From Candidatus Nanopelagicales bacterium (lineage in GTDB: Bacteria; Actinomycetota; Actinomycetes; S36-B12; CAIYMF01), in NCBI GenBank assembly GCA_017848795.1, contig JAFIHG010000016.1, positions 1 to 36,826 of the forward strand: a DNA stretch of 36,826 nt, written 5' to 3'. Under the pieces are notes generated by a model. That model was not told where the DNA came from, searched no databases, and saw nothing but the letters and a program-made list of their open reading frames with translations. Positions 17,063-24,731 of this stretch are shown in pieces (positions within the stretch are counted from its first letter, which is position 1; every line of letters begins with the position of its first letter). The position numbers and the translations under genes are program-made.

Positions 17063-17821
17063 TCACGGGTTCGGGGTCGCTGTGTTGTCGTTGAGGACGC
17101 CGGCGTTGGGGAGGGTCACCCGGGTGACGACATCCGTGGCGGCGACGTTCGTCGACGAGCTGACGCTGAGGGTGATGTCGACACTCTCGACCGACGACAG
17201 CTGGTCTCCGGTCAGAGGCGGGCTGAGTACTGCACCGCTGAGGTCGTAGTACGTGAAGAGTGGCCTGCTCGTACTCACGTCGCGAGCGATGACGCGGTTC
17301 GAGACCTTGCAGTTCGCGCTGCCGGCGGTGCAGGTGTAGGTGTACTCGGTGTCCTTCGCCTGGTGGTAGTCGGGCTGGCGGATCGTCTCGGTGAGGTTCC
17401 CTTCACCGTCCACCGCGTACGCGATCTTGCTGGGACCGCGGTTGGTCCAGGCCGTGGGTGCGAGCACGATGGTGTCGTCGTTGTTGAGGTTCCCGTAGAA
17501 CTGCACAGACCGGACATTGCCGCTGATGAACGCTGCTTCGTCACAGGTGTTGCACGACAGCAGCTTCGGCAGCACCGCGGTCCGAAGCGTCTTGGTCATC
17601 GACTCGACGGCGACCTTCCCCTGCTGGCTCTGGTCGATCCGGGCAGCGTTCTGCCCGGTCATCTTCGTGATCGCGATCAGCATGCCCATCGCCATGGCCA
17701 ATACCAGGCTCAGGATCCCGACGACGACCATCATCTCGATCAGAGTCACGCCCGCATCGGATCGCTCGCGAGACTCGCGTAACCGGCGAAGCGCAGCACA
17801 GCTCATCAGGTCGCCCCTCAT
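17063..17821 (-). CDS. PilW-like minor pilin
   Basis: 252 residues. The leader is 24 residues, Arg-rich, ending SDAG; the mature protein starts VTLIEMMVVVGILSLVLAMA, keeping Glu5, with Val replacing the usual N-terminal Phe. The C-terminal domain is beta-rich and contains CNTC and a later cysteine pair (YTCTAGSANC), and ends in an Asn/Thr tail. It resembles PilW/PilJ-type minor pilins that prime pilus assembly with PilV and PilX. The ATG at 17821 overlaps the PilV-like stop by 4 nt (ATGA); the upstream open frame to 18121 is the preceding gene read out of frame. Confidence 0.82.
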   Translation of the reverse strand: MRGDLMSCAALRRLRESRERSDAGVTLIEMMVVVGILSLVLAMAMGMLIAITKMTGQNAARIDQSQQGKVAVESMTKTLRTAVLPKLLSCNTCDEAAFISGNVRSVQFYGNLNNDDTIVLAPTAWTNRGPSKIAYAVDGEGNLTETIRQPDYHQAKDTEYTYTCTAGSANCKVSNRVIARDVSTSRPLFTYYDLSGAVLSPPLTGDQLSSVESVDITLSVSSSTNVAATDVVTRVTLPNAGVLNDNTATPNP

Positions 17822-19173
17822 GACAGCGTGTCGATCCGTGCAGTGACGTCTGCCGGTGCACCGCCGGGGACCAGGCTCGGCGTGTCGGGCCAGGTACCGT
17901 CGGGGTTCCTGCCTGCGATCGACAGCGTCCAGCTTCCCGCCGGCAAGGACGTCAGGAGCGTGCCGTCCGATGCGGTCTTGCCGAGCACCCAGTTCTGGCT
18001 GTCGATCGTCGATCCCACAGGCATGCACCCCAGCGTGCTGGTCGGGTTGGCGACGACGGTCGCGCCCGCGAGAGGTACGCCGTCGACATTGACGACATGG
18101 ACGCTCACCGGGAAGAACCACAGCTGCGCGGTACCGGTGGCCCCGGGCGCGAGCACGGTGCTGGCCTGTCGAGCGCCGCCGGCCTTCACCGGGTCGGATT
18201 GGCTGCAGGTGCCTGACCAGAGTGCGTAGCCGTCGCTGAACGGCCAGAGGCCTGTGACGGTGGTCGTCGATCCTGTGGATGGTACGGACTTGATGCCGGC
18301 CGGCTGGATCCCGGTGTTGTAGAGCTGGAACGCGTTCGGGAGCGTGGCGGGGAGCGCGTACCCGCTCGTGGTGGATGCGGTCACGTTCAGCGTCGCGGCG
18401 CGGTCATAGTAGAAGGACGCCTGCGACAGCTCGGACTTGTTCACGATGATCGTCTTACTTGGGTTCGGGATCCCGTAGTTGTCGACGTACCCGGTCGTCG
18501 CAAGGGAGGCCTGGTAGCTGCCGAACACGGTCAGGGAGAAGACCGCGCATCCATCTGCGGCTGTCGTGGTGGTCACCGTGCTAGGGCCGGTGAGCTTGAC
18601 CGCCTGACCAGCGGCTGGGGTGCCGTTCGCTCTGAGGACCTTGATGCCGACGAACGCCAACTCACTGTTCAGGGAGTTCTTCGGAGGCGTCAGCACGGTG
18701 TGGGAGACGACCGGCTTCACGTTGTCCATCCGCGGCCAGGTGACGGTGACGTCGACAGCGAGGCTCGGGTACGTGACAGTCGCGCCACCGTCGCAGGCGC
18801 TCGTCCCAGCACCGGCCGGAATCCATTGGACCGTGCGGGTGACGGTGAAGGTCGAGAGCTCGGGTGCGCTCCCGGCCGGCAGAGGGTGCGGGTTCGTCAC
18901 GGTACCCGAGTTGCCGAGCGTCGTGGCACCGTCGCCCGCGTTCGCGAACTCGCTGCGCGTCGCCTCGATCTCCCGGGCAGCGAGGTTCGCGGCCTGTACT
19001 CGGTTCCTGTCGAGGCGCGTCGTGTTAGTAGCGGCGATCATCGTGTAGGCGATGCCCGTCGCCGCGATCCCGAACACCACCAGGGCCACCATCAGTTCGA
19101 CGAGCGTCATGCCGGCTTCATCGCGGACGTGGAGCGCCGAGGCACCCATGCGTCGGCGCACAGTTCTCCACAT
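17818..19173 (-). CDS. PilV-like minor pilin with Ig/carboxypeptidase-regulatory-like tail
   Basis: 451 residues. The leader ends at Gly21 (VRDEAG) and the mature helix reads MTLVELMVALVVFGIAATGIA with Glu5 present. After the pilin domain (to about 170) come at least two modules of the carboxypeptidase regulatory-like/Ig type: VGIKVLRANGTPAAGQAVKL with ADGCAVFSLTVFGSYQASLA, and VSVHVVNVDGVPLAGATVV with SDGTLLTSLPAGSWTLSIAG. Such modules are common in surface adhesins. Standard PilV is about 130-200 residues, so this is an extended form. First gene of the minor-pilin operon. Confidence 0.8.
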   Translation of the reverse strand: MWRTVRRRMGASALHVRDEAGMTLVELMVALVVFGIAATGIAYTMIAATNTTRLDRNRVQAANLAAREIEATRSEFANAGDGATTLGNSGTVTNPHPLPAGSAPELSTFTVTRTVQWIPAGAGTSACDGGATVTYPSLAVDVTVTWPRMDNVKPVVSHTVLTPPKNSLNSELAFVGIKVLRANGTPAAGQAVKLTGPSTVTTTTAADGCAVFSLTVFGSYQASLATTGYVDNYGIPNPSKTIIVNKSELSQASFYYDRAATLNVTASTTSGYALPATLPNAFQLYNTGIQPAGIKSVPSTGSTTTVTGLWPFSDGYALWSGTCSQSDPVKAGGARQASTVLAPGATGTAQLWFFPVSVHVVNVDGVPLAGATVVANPTSTLGCMPVGSTIDSQNWVLGKTASDGTLLTSLPAGSWTLSIAGRNPDGTWPDTPSLVPGGAPADVTARIDTLS

Positions 19174-19247
19174 GGCCGGGCTATCGGCAGCGCACAGACT
19201 CCTCTTGAGCCACGGTCGGACCGCTCACCCATTCGGCGCGCGCAGAC

Positions 19248-19282
19248 AGGACGGCCCGGGCGCGACGCGCCCGGGCCGTCCT
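19248..19282 (-). terminator. Strong GC-rich terminator after the second pilin
   Basis: AGGACGGCCCGGGCGCG (19248-19264) is followed, after one base, by its exact complement (19266-19282); the true loop will take up the inner pairs. It starts 12 nt past the stop at 19294 and separates the pilins from the minor-pilin operon. Confidence 0.8.
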
Positions 19283-19293
19283 CTCCTCCAAAT

Positions 19294-19755
19294 CTATGGA
19301 GTCAGGGTGCCGCCGTGCACGCCACCCGTCGTTACCGGACAGCCAGGTGCAGCCTTCGGCTGTAGGCCGCCACCCTGGCTGTCGTAATACCAGGTCGTCG
19401 GAGAGTTGCTGTGTTTCGCGGACAGACAGTAGCCGCTCGCCCCAACGTACGACAGGCTCAAGGTGATTCCCGGACTACGGTTTACCGTCTGACCTGCGGC
19501 AGCCAGGTCGGCGAAAGCCCCGTACGTGAGCTTGTCGACGAGATACGTCTCTTCGGACTTCGCTGCTGCGTTCAGATCTGACTTGGCCGACGCATCGTAG
19601 GCCTGATTCCGCTGGTTCAGGAAGATCGGTATCGCGATGGCGGCCAGTATTCCAATGATGATGACGACGACCAGCAACTCGATCAACGTGAACCCTGCCT
19701 CAGCAGGCTTCGCCTTGATGCCGCTTCCTCCTCCTGGGTCGCGCGGTCTGAGCAT
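19294..19755 (-). CDS. pilA: Type IV major-type pilin (second copy)
   Basis: 153 residues. Class IVa signature: leader of 21 residues ending PAEAG, then FTLIELLVVVIIIGILAAIA with Glu5, and FLNQRNQAYDASAKSDL continuing the helix. The globular part carries two cysteines (GYCLSAK and AAPGC) that can close a D-loop, and ends in a Gly/Thr tail. ATG at 19755 chosen because GGAAGGAG lies just upstream; the frame is open further to 19890 without homology. It follows the other pilin gene across a terminator (19856-19889), so its level may differ from the first copy. Confidence 0.93.
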   Translation of the reverse strand: MLRPRDPGGGSGIKAKPAEAGFTLIELLVVVIIIGILAAIAIPIFLNQRNQAYDASAKSDLNAAAKSEETYLVDKLTYGAFADLAAAGQTVNRSPGITLSLSYVGASGYCLSAKHSNSPTTWYYDSQGGGLQPKAAPGCPVTTGGVHGGTLTP

Positions 19756-19855
19756 CTCGACTCCTTCCGAATCGCCTGGACTGCGTCTACCTACGTCTCT
19801 TCGACTGATGGTCTGACTTAGGAATCGGCCGACCGGCGGAAATCCTCGGGCATGG

Positions 19856-19889
19856 TGAAGGGCCGGGATCACGCGATCCCGGCCCTTCA
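19856..19889 (-). terminator. Terminator between the two pilin genes
   Basis: TGAAGGGCCGGGATC (19856-19870) pairs perfectly with 19875-19889 around the loop ACGC. It begins 15 nt past the stop of the upstream pilin. Partial read-through would give the two pilins different expression. Confidence 0.85.
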
Positions 19890-19903
19890 AGGTAGTGGCT
19901 ACA

Positions 19904-20314
19904 TCAGCACGGTGCGTCGGTGAGACCCCCGGTAGTGCTGTTCCAGTAGAAGTCAGTTGGATCTGCGTCAGGGTTGTTCGCTGCTACGCAGAACCCATCA
20001 GTACCGATCAGGGTGACGCCTACCGTGTTCCCGGGCGACAGGTTGATGACCGTGCCGTCAGACAGGGTGAGCGACGTTGGGGCGGCAGTGACCGCTTCGT
20101 AGGACTGGTTGTCAACGAAGAACGTCTCCTGGGCCGTAGCGACGGTGCGGACGTCTTCCTTCAGCGAGGAGGCGACGGCCTTCTTCCGCTGGTTCAGGAA
20201 GATCGGGATGGCGATGGCGGCGAGGATGCCGATGATGATGATGACCACAAGGAGTTCGATCAGGGTGAAGCCCCCATCCTTCTCCTCCATGGACTTGCGC
20301 AGTCGAGCGAGCAT
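19904..20314 (-). CDS. pilA: Type IV major-type pilin (first copy)
   Basis: 136 residues. The leader is 15 residues, ending KDGG; the mature protein starts FTLIELLVVIIIIGILAAIA with Glu5, then FLNQRKKAVASSLKEDV. The globular domain is about 85 residues with cysteines in GFCVAANN and at the C-terminal TDAPC, giving a small D-loop pilin. ATG at 20314 with AAGGGGAAG upstream; the longer open frame to 20551 reads through the leader RNA. Likely the main pilus subunit, given its separate promoter region, structured leader (20385-20465) and dedicated terminator. Confidence 0.94.
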   Translation of the reverse strand: MLARLRKSMEEKDGGFTLIELLVVIIIIGILAAIAIPIFLNQRKKAVASSLKEDVRTVATAQETFFVDNQSYEAVTAAPTSLTLSDGTVINLSPGNTVGVTLIGTDGFCVAANNPDADPTDFYWNSTTGGLTDAPC

Positions 20315-20384
20315 GCCGTCTTCCCCTTCGGGATAGATCCGTGAGTCGTCCGGTCGACCGTGCTGGACCCGCGGGTCCGGCCGA

Positions 20385-20465
20385 GGCAGCTGGGCCGGCT
20401 CCCTGGGAGCTCCCTGGCTTTGCGGCCCTGCTTCGCAGCAGGTGTGCCCGTTCTGGCCGTGCAAC
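20385..20465 (-). promoter_or_regulatory. Candidate cyclic-di-GMP-I (GEMM) riboswitch in the pilin leader
   Basis: Read on the minus strand, the core (20449 to 20416) is GGGCACACC, a 6-bp stem CCTGCT/AGCAGG closed by a GCGA tetraloop, then GGGCCGCAAAGCC. The GEMM consensus is GGGCAAACC, stem with GNRA loop, GGGACGCAAAGCC. The GGC/GCC helix forms around it, and a later GGGAGCCGGCCCAGCTGCC recalls the consensus GGTAGCCGGGTTACC. The deviations matter: the 5' GCACA preceding GGGC has a 3-nt insertion, and the ligand-stacking A47 position appears to be C. It ends about 70 nt before the pilA ATG. A relative of GEMM or a degenerate copy are both possible. Confidence 0.5.
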
Positions 20466-20489
20466 TCGATGACAGAGCAGATATCGGCC

Positions 20490-20600
20490 CGCCGAACAGC
20501 GGCTTGAGCACTCGGTCGGCAGCAAACGGGTGAGTTCAGTCCGCGAAGCACCCCGCCGAACCCACCCAGAGACCCGTTCGGCGTAGTGATCCGCTGAACG
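20490..20600. promoter_or_regulatory. Cluster of CGCCGAAC-type sites between pilA and the divergent Fn3 gene
   Basis: CGCCGAAC occurs at 20490-20497 and 20554-20561, its complement GTTCGGCG at 20576-20583, and CGCTGAAC at 20592-20599. The last two form a dyad, CGTTCGGCG (20575-20583) with CGCTGAACG (20592-20600). The cluster lies upstream of the riboswitch-like leader and upstream of the plus-strand Fn3 gene, the place for a shared operator. No promoter hexamers were convincing in the 20315-20680 gap. Confidence 0.35.
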
Positions 20601-20680
20601 ACTCAGTCGAGTCAGTCATGGCCGACGGCGTTCGCCCTCGGTGCCGCATCCCATATCAGCTGGGACGAAGGGGAGCCCTC

Positions 20681-23600
20681 ATGCGCCTTCGCACCGTCGC
20701 CGCGACAATTGCTGCGGCCCTGCTCGTCTCGCCGCTCTTTGCGGCAGCACCGGCAGCGCTCGCCGATCCTCCGAACGGGGCACCGGTCCTGACCTCGACG
20801 AGTGTTCCCGACAGCGGCGCAGTGCTGCTGACCTGGCAGGGAGTGCCGGCTGCAGCCGGCTACACGGCGCAACTGGCACTAGACCCCAGTTTCACCACGA
20901 TCGTCGAGTCCACAGACACGACGGCACTGCTCTGGGCACCGACGAAGGCTCTCGCCGGAACCCCGGAGAGCGGGCCGCGCACGTACTACTGGCGGGTGCG
21001 TGCCTACGGCTCGGTCACTACGGACTTCTCTCCTGCCAGCACCTCAGAGACGGGTCAGTTCACCCGCGCGGCGCTGCCGGCACCCACACAGGTCAGCCCT
21101 GCCGCGGACGGCACTATCGCGTACCCAGACCCCGTAGTGTTTCGGTGGGCACCCGTCCCGGGAGCGACGAACTACACGCTGGAGTACGGCACCGACGCGA
21201 GCTTCCAGACGGTCACCAGCCAGGCCACGACAGCCACCTCGTTCGTGCCGCAGGCCCTGCTCTCTCGCGACACGCCGTATTACTGGCGGGTGACCGCGAC
21301 CCTCGGCGCGCTGAAGACACCGGCCTCGGGCGTCTCGTCGTTCATGGTCACCTGGCCCAACAGCGCACCCACGCTGCTCGCGCCAAACGACGGTTCGACC
21401 ATGAGCGACGTCGAGTTCCGGTGGAGCCCCGTCGCCGGAGCCGCCTACTACACGCTCGATGTGGCGACCAATGACGCTTTCTCCCCGGTCACGATCAAGG
21501 CCCAGAAGGTCATCGGAACGCGCTTCTCCGCCGACGAGGCGCTGAAGAACGAATCGTACTGGTGGCGGGTGATCCCGTACGACGCGAACGGCAAGGCTGG
21601 CACCACGTCGATGGTCGGACAGTTCCGGCGAGCCTGGGGCAACCAGCAGGGTCCTGAACTCATCGACTCCACGACCTCGGACTACCCGGAACCGCTCGTA
21701 GGTGCGCCCGCTGAGGGTGCGGCCCCAACGGTTCCAGTCGACAGCCTCGAGCTGAGCTGGGACGCACTTCCGCGCGCCACGTACTACGAGGTGCAGGTGG
21801 TCGCAGCCAGCGAGAACTTCGACACGGTGGCAAGCTCAGCACGGATCACCTGCTTCACCCCCAATACGTCCGCCACGGTGATCCAGAAGTCCGACCAGGG
21901 CAGCATGACCGGCAAGGACCGGTTGCAGTACCCGAGCGGAGGCAGCGGGTGTCTGCAACCCAAGTCAGGACTCGCGTTGGTTCCGGGTGACGCGGTGCTG
22001 AAGTGGCGCGTCCGTGCCGTCGACCTCACCCCGACGCCGGCTACGAGCTTCCAGACCAGTGGCGAGGGCCAACTCACTTCCGCGTGGTCCGACTCCTCGA
22101 ACGCCGACGAGCCCGGCCGCCGCTTCTTCCGGGTGGGAGACGCGGTTCAGACCGGTGCTGGCATCGCGACGCCGGTCTCCCCCGATCCAGGGTCCGACGT
22201 ACGCCAGGCGCCCGTGCTGCGCTGGACTCCGGTCACCGGTCAACTCAGCTACCGCGTCGAGGTCGCCCTCGACGACAAGTTCACCAACCGAGTTGTGACT
22301 GCCGTCGTTCCGGAGCCGCTGCTGCGCCTCGACGGCGCGCTTGCAGACAATACGACGAGTGACTCTTACTACTGGCGCGTCACGGCGTGTGCGGCGCTCC
22401 CCAGCGCACCCAATCTGCTGTGCGACCCGACCAGCGGACCCACGAGCAGCTTCCACAAGATCAGCTCGCCACTCGTCCTTCACTCACCTGTCGTCGACAC
22501 CATCACCAATACGGTGCGGGTGTCCTGGGCACCGCCGACAGTCGGAGGCGAGTCTTACGACGGCGGCGTTCGCGGCTACCAGACCCAGGTGTCGACCACG
22601 AACGCATTCAACAACGCCGACATCCTGCACGACGCCAAGACCGACCTACCGTTCTTGACGTCCACGATGCAGAACCGCGCACTCGCCAACGGGACCTACT
22701 ACGTGCGGACCCGAGCGCTCGACGCTGCGGGCCAGCCCTTCGGCTGGTCCTCGCCGAAGTCGTTCGACATTGCGAAGCCGACGCCAGTTCCAGACACGGT
22801 GCCCAACGATGCTTCCCCGACGCTGACGTGGTATGAGCCGAGCGGAATGGCGCTGGCAACCACGAGCTACGACGTGCGCTACTGGTTGGCTTCCGGCAAT
22901 GCACCGGCCAGTCCCAACGTCACGACCCGGCAGTACGCCGCCGCGACCGTTCCTCTCAGCGGCAGCCTTGCACCGGGTACGTACAAGTGGCAGGTCCGCG
23001 CGAAGGACGCCTTCGGGACAACACAAGGGTGGAGCGCGATCGGTGACTTCGTGGTGGGCGGTGCCGCCCCCGCGCTCACCACTCCGGATGGTGTCCAGTT
23101 CGGTATCGCCGATCGGGCGATGTCCTGGCAGCCGGTTCCCAGTGCCGCCAGTTACGTGCTGCGTACGGCCACCAACGCGAGCATGACCACCGGTGTGACG
23201 TCGTGGCCAACTATGCAGACGACAGGAACCCCCAAAGCGGCGTTCTCGTACGGCACGACGTACTACTGGGACGTGCAGGCGCTCTCGTCAGCAGGCACCG
23301 TCCTCGCCACCTCGCCAGCGCGCACCTTCACGGTGCGGACAGTGCCTGCCAAGCCCACGTTGGGCAGCCTCAACGTCGCCGGTGACACGCTCAACGTGAC
23401 CTGGGCGGCGGCTAGCGGTGCGACCAACGGCTCCGCCGACGCGCCTTCGTATTGGCTGCGGTACCGCGCGCAAGGCGGCGGTGAGGCGTCCTGGATGTCG
23501 GTCGGCCCGCTCACTGGAACCGCGCACACCATCACCGCGCTCCCGATGAACACCACCTTTGAGGTTCAGCTCGGTGCTTCGAACTCCGAGGGCCAGAGCC

Positions 23601-24526
23601 CGTGGTCGGCCACCAAGACGGCTACGACCAAGGGACTTCCGACCGAACCGCGATCGCTCGCTGTCATGCCGTCGGCGGGTCAAGCGAAGCTGAGCTGGAC
23701 CGCGCCTGCCACTGTCGGCGCCGGCGTGTCGGGGTACCACATTCGATACACCTACGACGGCGGACCGTGGACGGCTGACGTGACGACCGCAGACCGGACC
23801 TTCACGCTGACGGACCTCGTCGCCGACATGGCGTACACCGTCGAGGTGCGGGCGTACGGGGCTTACGGCGACGGCCCACCGGCCTCGCTCGACTTCGTCG
23901 GCGTCGCGGCGCCTGGGGCGCCGACGCTCACCGCAGCCACGCCGGGCGACCGGAGCGCCGCGCTGCAGTGGACGGTGCCGACGAGCACGGGGGGCTCGCC
24001 CGTTACCGGCTATGTGGTCGAGATGCGATCCAAGTCCGGTAGCACCTGGAGCAGCTGGGCGACGAAGGCCTCGACGACGGCGACGACAGTCACGACCACG
24101 GTCACCGGGCTGACGAACGGCACGCCATATGAGTTCCAGGTCCGCGCCAAGAACAAGTACGGTGCAGGCGACCCGTCGACTGCACGGCAGGTCGTACCGA
24201 CTGCCGGTGGCACGAACCCGCCGCCAACACCGCCCAAGGTGACCGCGCCAAGCAAGGTCAGCGGGCTGAAGGCCGTCTCCAAGAAGAAGCGGAAGGTGGT
24301 GCTCACCTGGTCTCCCGCCGCAGCGAACGGCGCACGAATCACCGGCTACCAGATTCAGTACCGCCTCGCCAGCAAGGCGTGGAACAACCTGACTACCGCG
24401 ACTACGACGTCGTACACCTGGGCCAAGGGCAAGGCGAGGAAGAAGTATGCGTTCCGCGTCCGCGCCATGAACGCCAAGGGACCGGGTGCTTACAGCAACG
24501 CCGTCACGGTCAAGGTGAAGAAGTAG
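20681..24526 (+). CDS. Secreted multi-domain fibronectin type III-like protein
   Basis: 1281 residues. A Sec signal peptide (about 1-28, hydrophobic TIAAALLVSPLFAAAPAA, cleavage after ALA) is followed by about twelve beta-sandwich modules of 90-100 residues. Those in the N-terminal two thirds share a YYWRV-type strand (TYYWRVRAYG, PYYWRVTATL, YWWRVIPYD, YYWRVTACA, YYWDVQAL). The last three, from about residue 1000, are clear Fn3 domains (for example VSGYHIRYTYDGGPW, VTGYVVEMRSKSG, ITGYQIQYRLASKAW). The end, VTVKVKK, has no LPXTG, membrane anchor or choline-type repeats, so retention on the surface is unclear. ATG at 20681 has GAAGGGGAG upstream. It is divergent from pilA, suggesting an adhesive or pilus-associated role; that is inference. 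Confidence 0.85.
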   Translation: MRLRTVAATIAAALLVSPLFAAAPAALADPPNGAPVLTSTSVPDSGAVLLTWQGVPAAAGYTAQLALDPSFTTIVESTDTTALLWAPTKALAGTPESGPRTYYWRVRAYGSVTTDFSPASTSETGQFTRAALPAPTQVSPAADGTIAYPDPVVFRWAPVPGATNYTLEYGTDASFQTVTSQATTATSFVPQALLSRDTPYYWRVTATLGALKTPASGVSSFMVTWPNSAPTLLAPNDGSTMSDVEFRWSPVAGAAYYTLDVATNDAFSPVTIKAQKVIGTRFSADEALKNESYWWRVIPYDANGKAGTTSMVGQFRRAWGNQQGPELIDSTTSDYPEPLVGAPAEGAAPTVPVDSLELSWDALPRATYYEVQVVAASENFDTVASSARITCFTPNTSATVIQKSDQGSMTGKDRLQYPSGGSGCLQPKSGLALVPGDAVLKWRVRAVDLTPTPATSFQTSGEGQLTSAWSDSSNADEPGRRFFRVGDAVQTGAGIATPVSPDPGSDVRQAPVLRWTPVTGQLSYRVEVALDDKFTNRVVTAVVPEPLLRLDGALADNTTSDSYYWRVTACAALPSAPNLLCDPTSGPTSSFHKISSPLVLHSPVVDTITNTVRVSWAPPTVGGESYDGGVRGYQTQVSTTNAFNNADILHDAKTDLPFLTSTMQNRALANGTYYVRTRALDAAGQPFGWSSPKSFDIAKPTPVPDTVPNDASPTLTWYEPSGMALATTSYDVRYWLASGNAPASPNVTTRQYAAATVPLSGSLAPGTYKWQVRAKDAFGTTQGWSAIGDFVVGGAAPALTTPDGVQFGIADRAMSWQPVPSAASYVLRTATNASMTTGVTSWPTMQTTGTPKAAFSYGTTYYWDVQALSSAGTVLATSPARTFTVRTVPAKPTLGSLNVAGDTLNVTWAAASGATNGSADAPSYWLRYRAQGGGEASWMSVGPLTGTAHTITALPMNTTFEVQLGASNSEGQSPWSATKTATTKGLPTEPRSLAVMPSAGQAKLSWTAPATVGAGVSGYHIRYTYDGGPWTADVTTADRTFTLTDLVADMAYTVEVRAYGAYGDGPPASLDFVGVAAPGAPTLTAATPGDRSAALQWTVPTSTGGSPVTGYVVEMRSKSGSTWSSWATKASTTATTVTTTVTGLTNGTPYEFQVRAKNKYGAGDPSTARQVVPTAGGTNPPPTPPKVTAPSKVSGLKAVSKKKRKVVLTWSPAAANGARITGYQIQYRLASKAWNNLTTATTTSYTWAKGKARKKYAFRVRAMNAKGPGAYSNAVTVKVKK

Positions 24527-24731
24527 CGCGGTACCTTCCGCGACCCGAGGTGGGGCGACCGAGTTGCATGGCTCGCCCACAGCCGTTTCCAGGCGGCGGG
24601 GCCCAACGAGGGTTCGGCCAGAGCCAGGATGAGCCCGACGAGCGCAGCGCTGAGCCCAGACACCGGACTTGCGATTCGCGGATCGCGGACGCCTGAACCG
24701 CGGGCCTACCGGCGGCTCATCTGGGCCGTGG

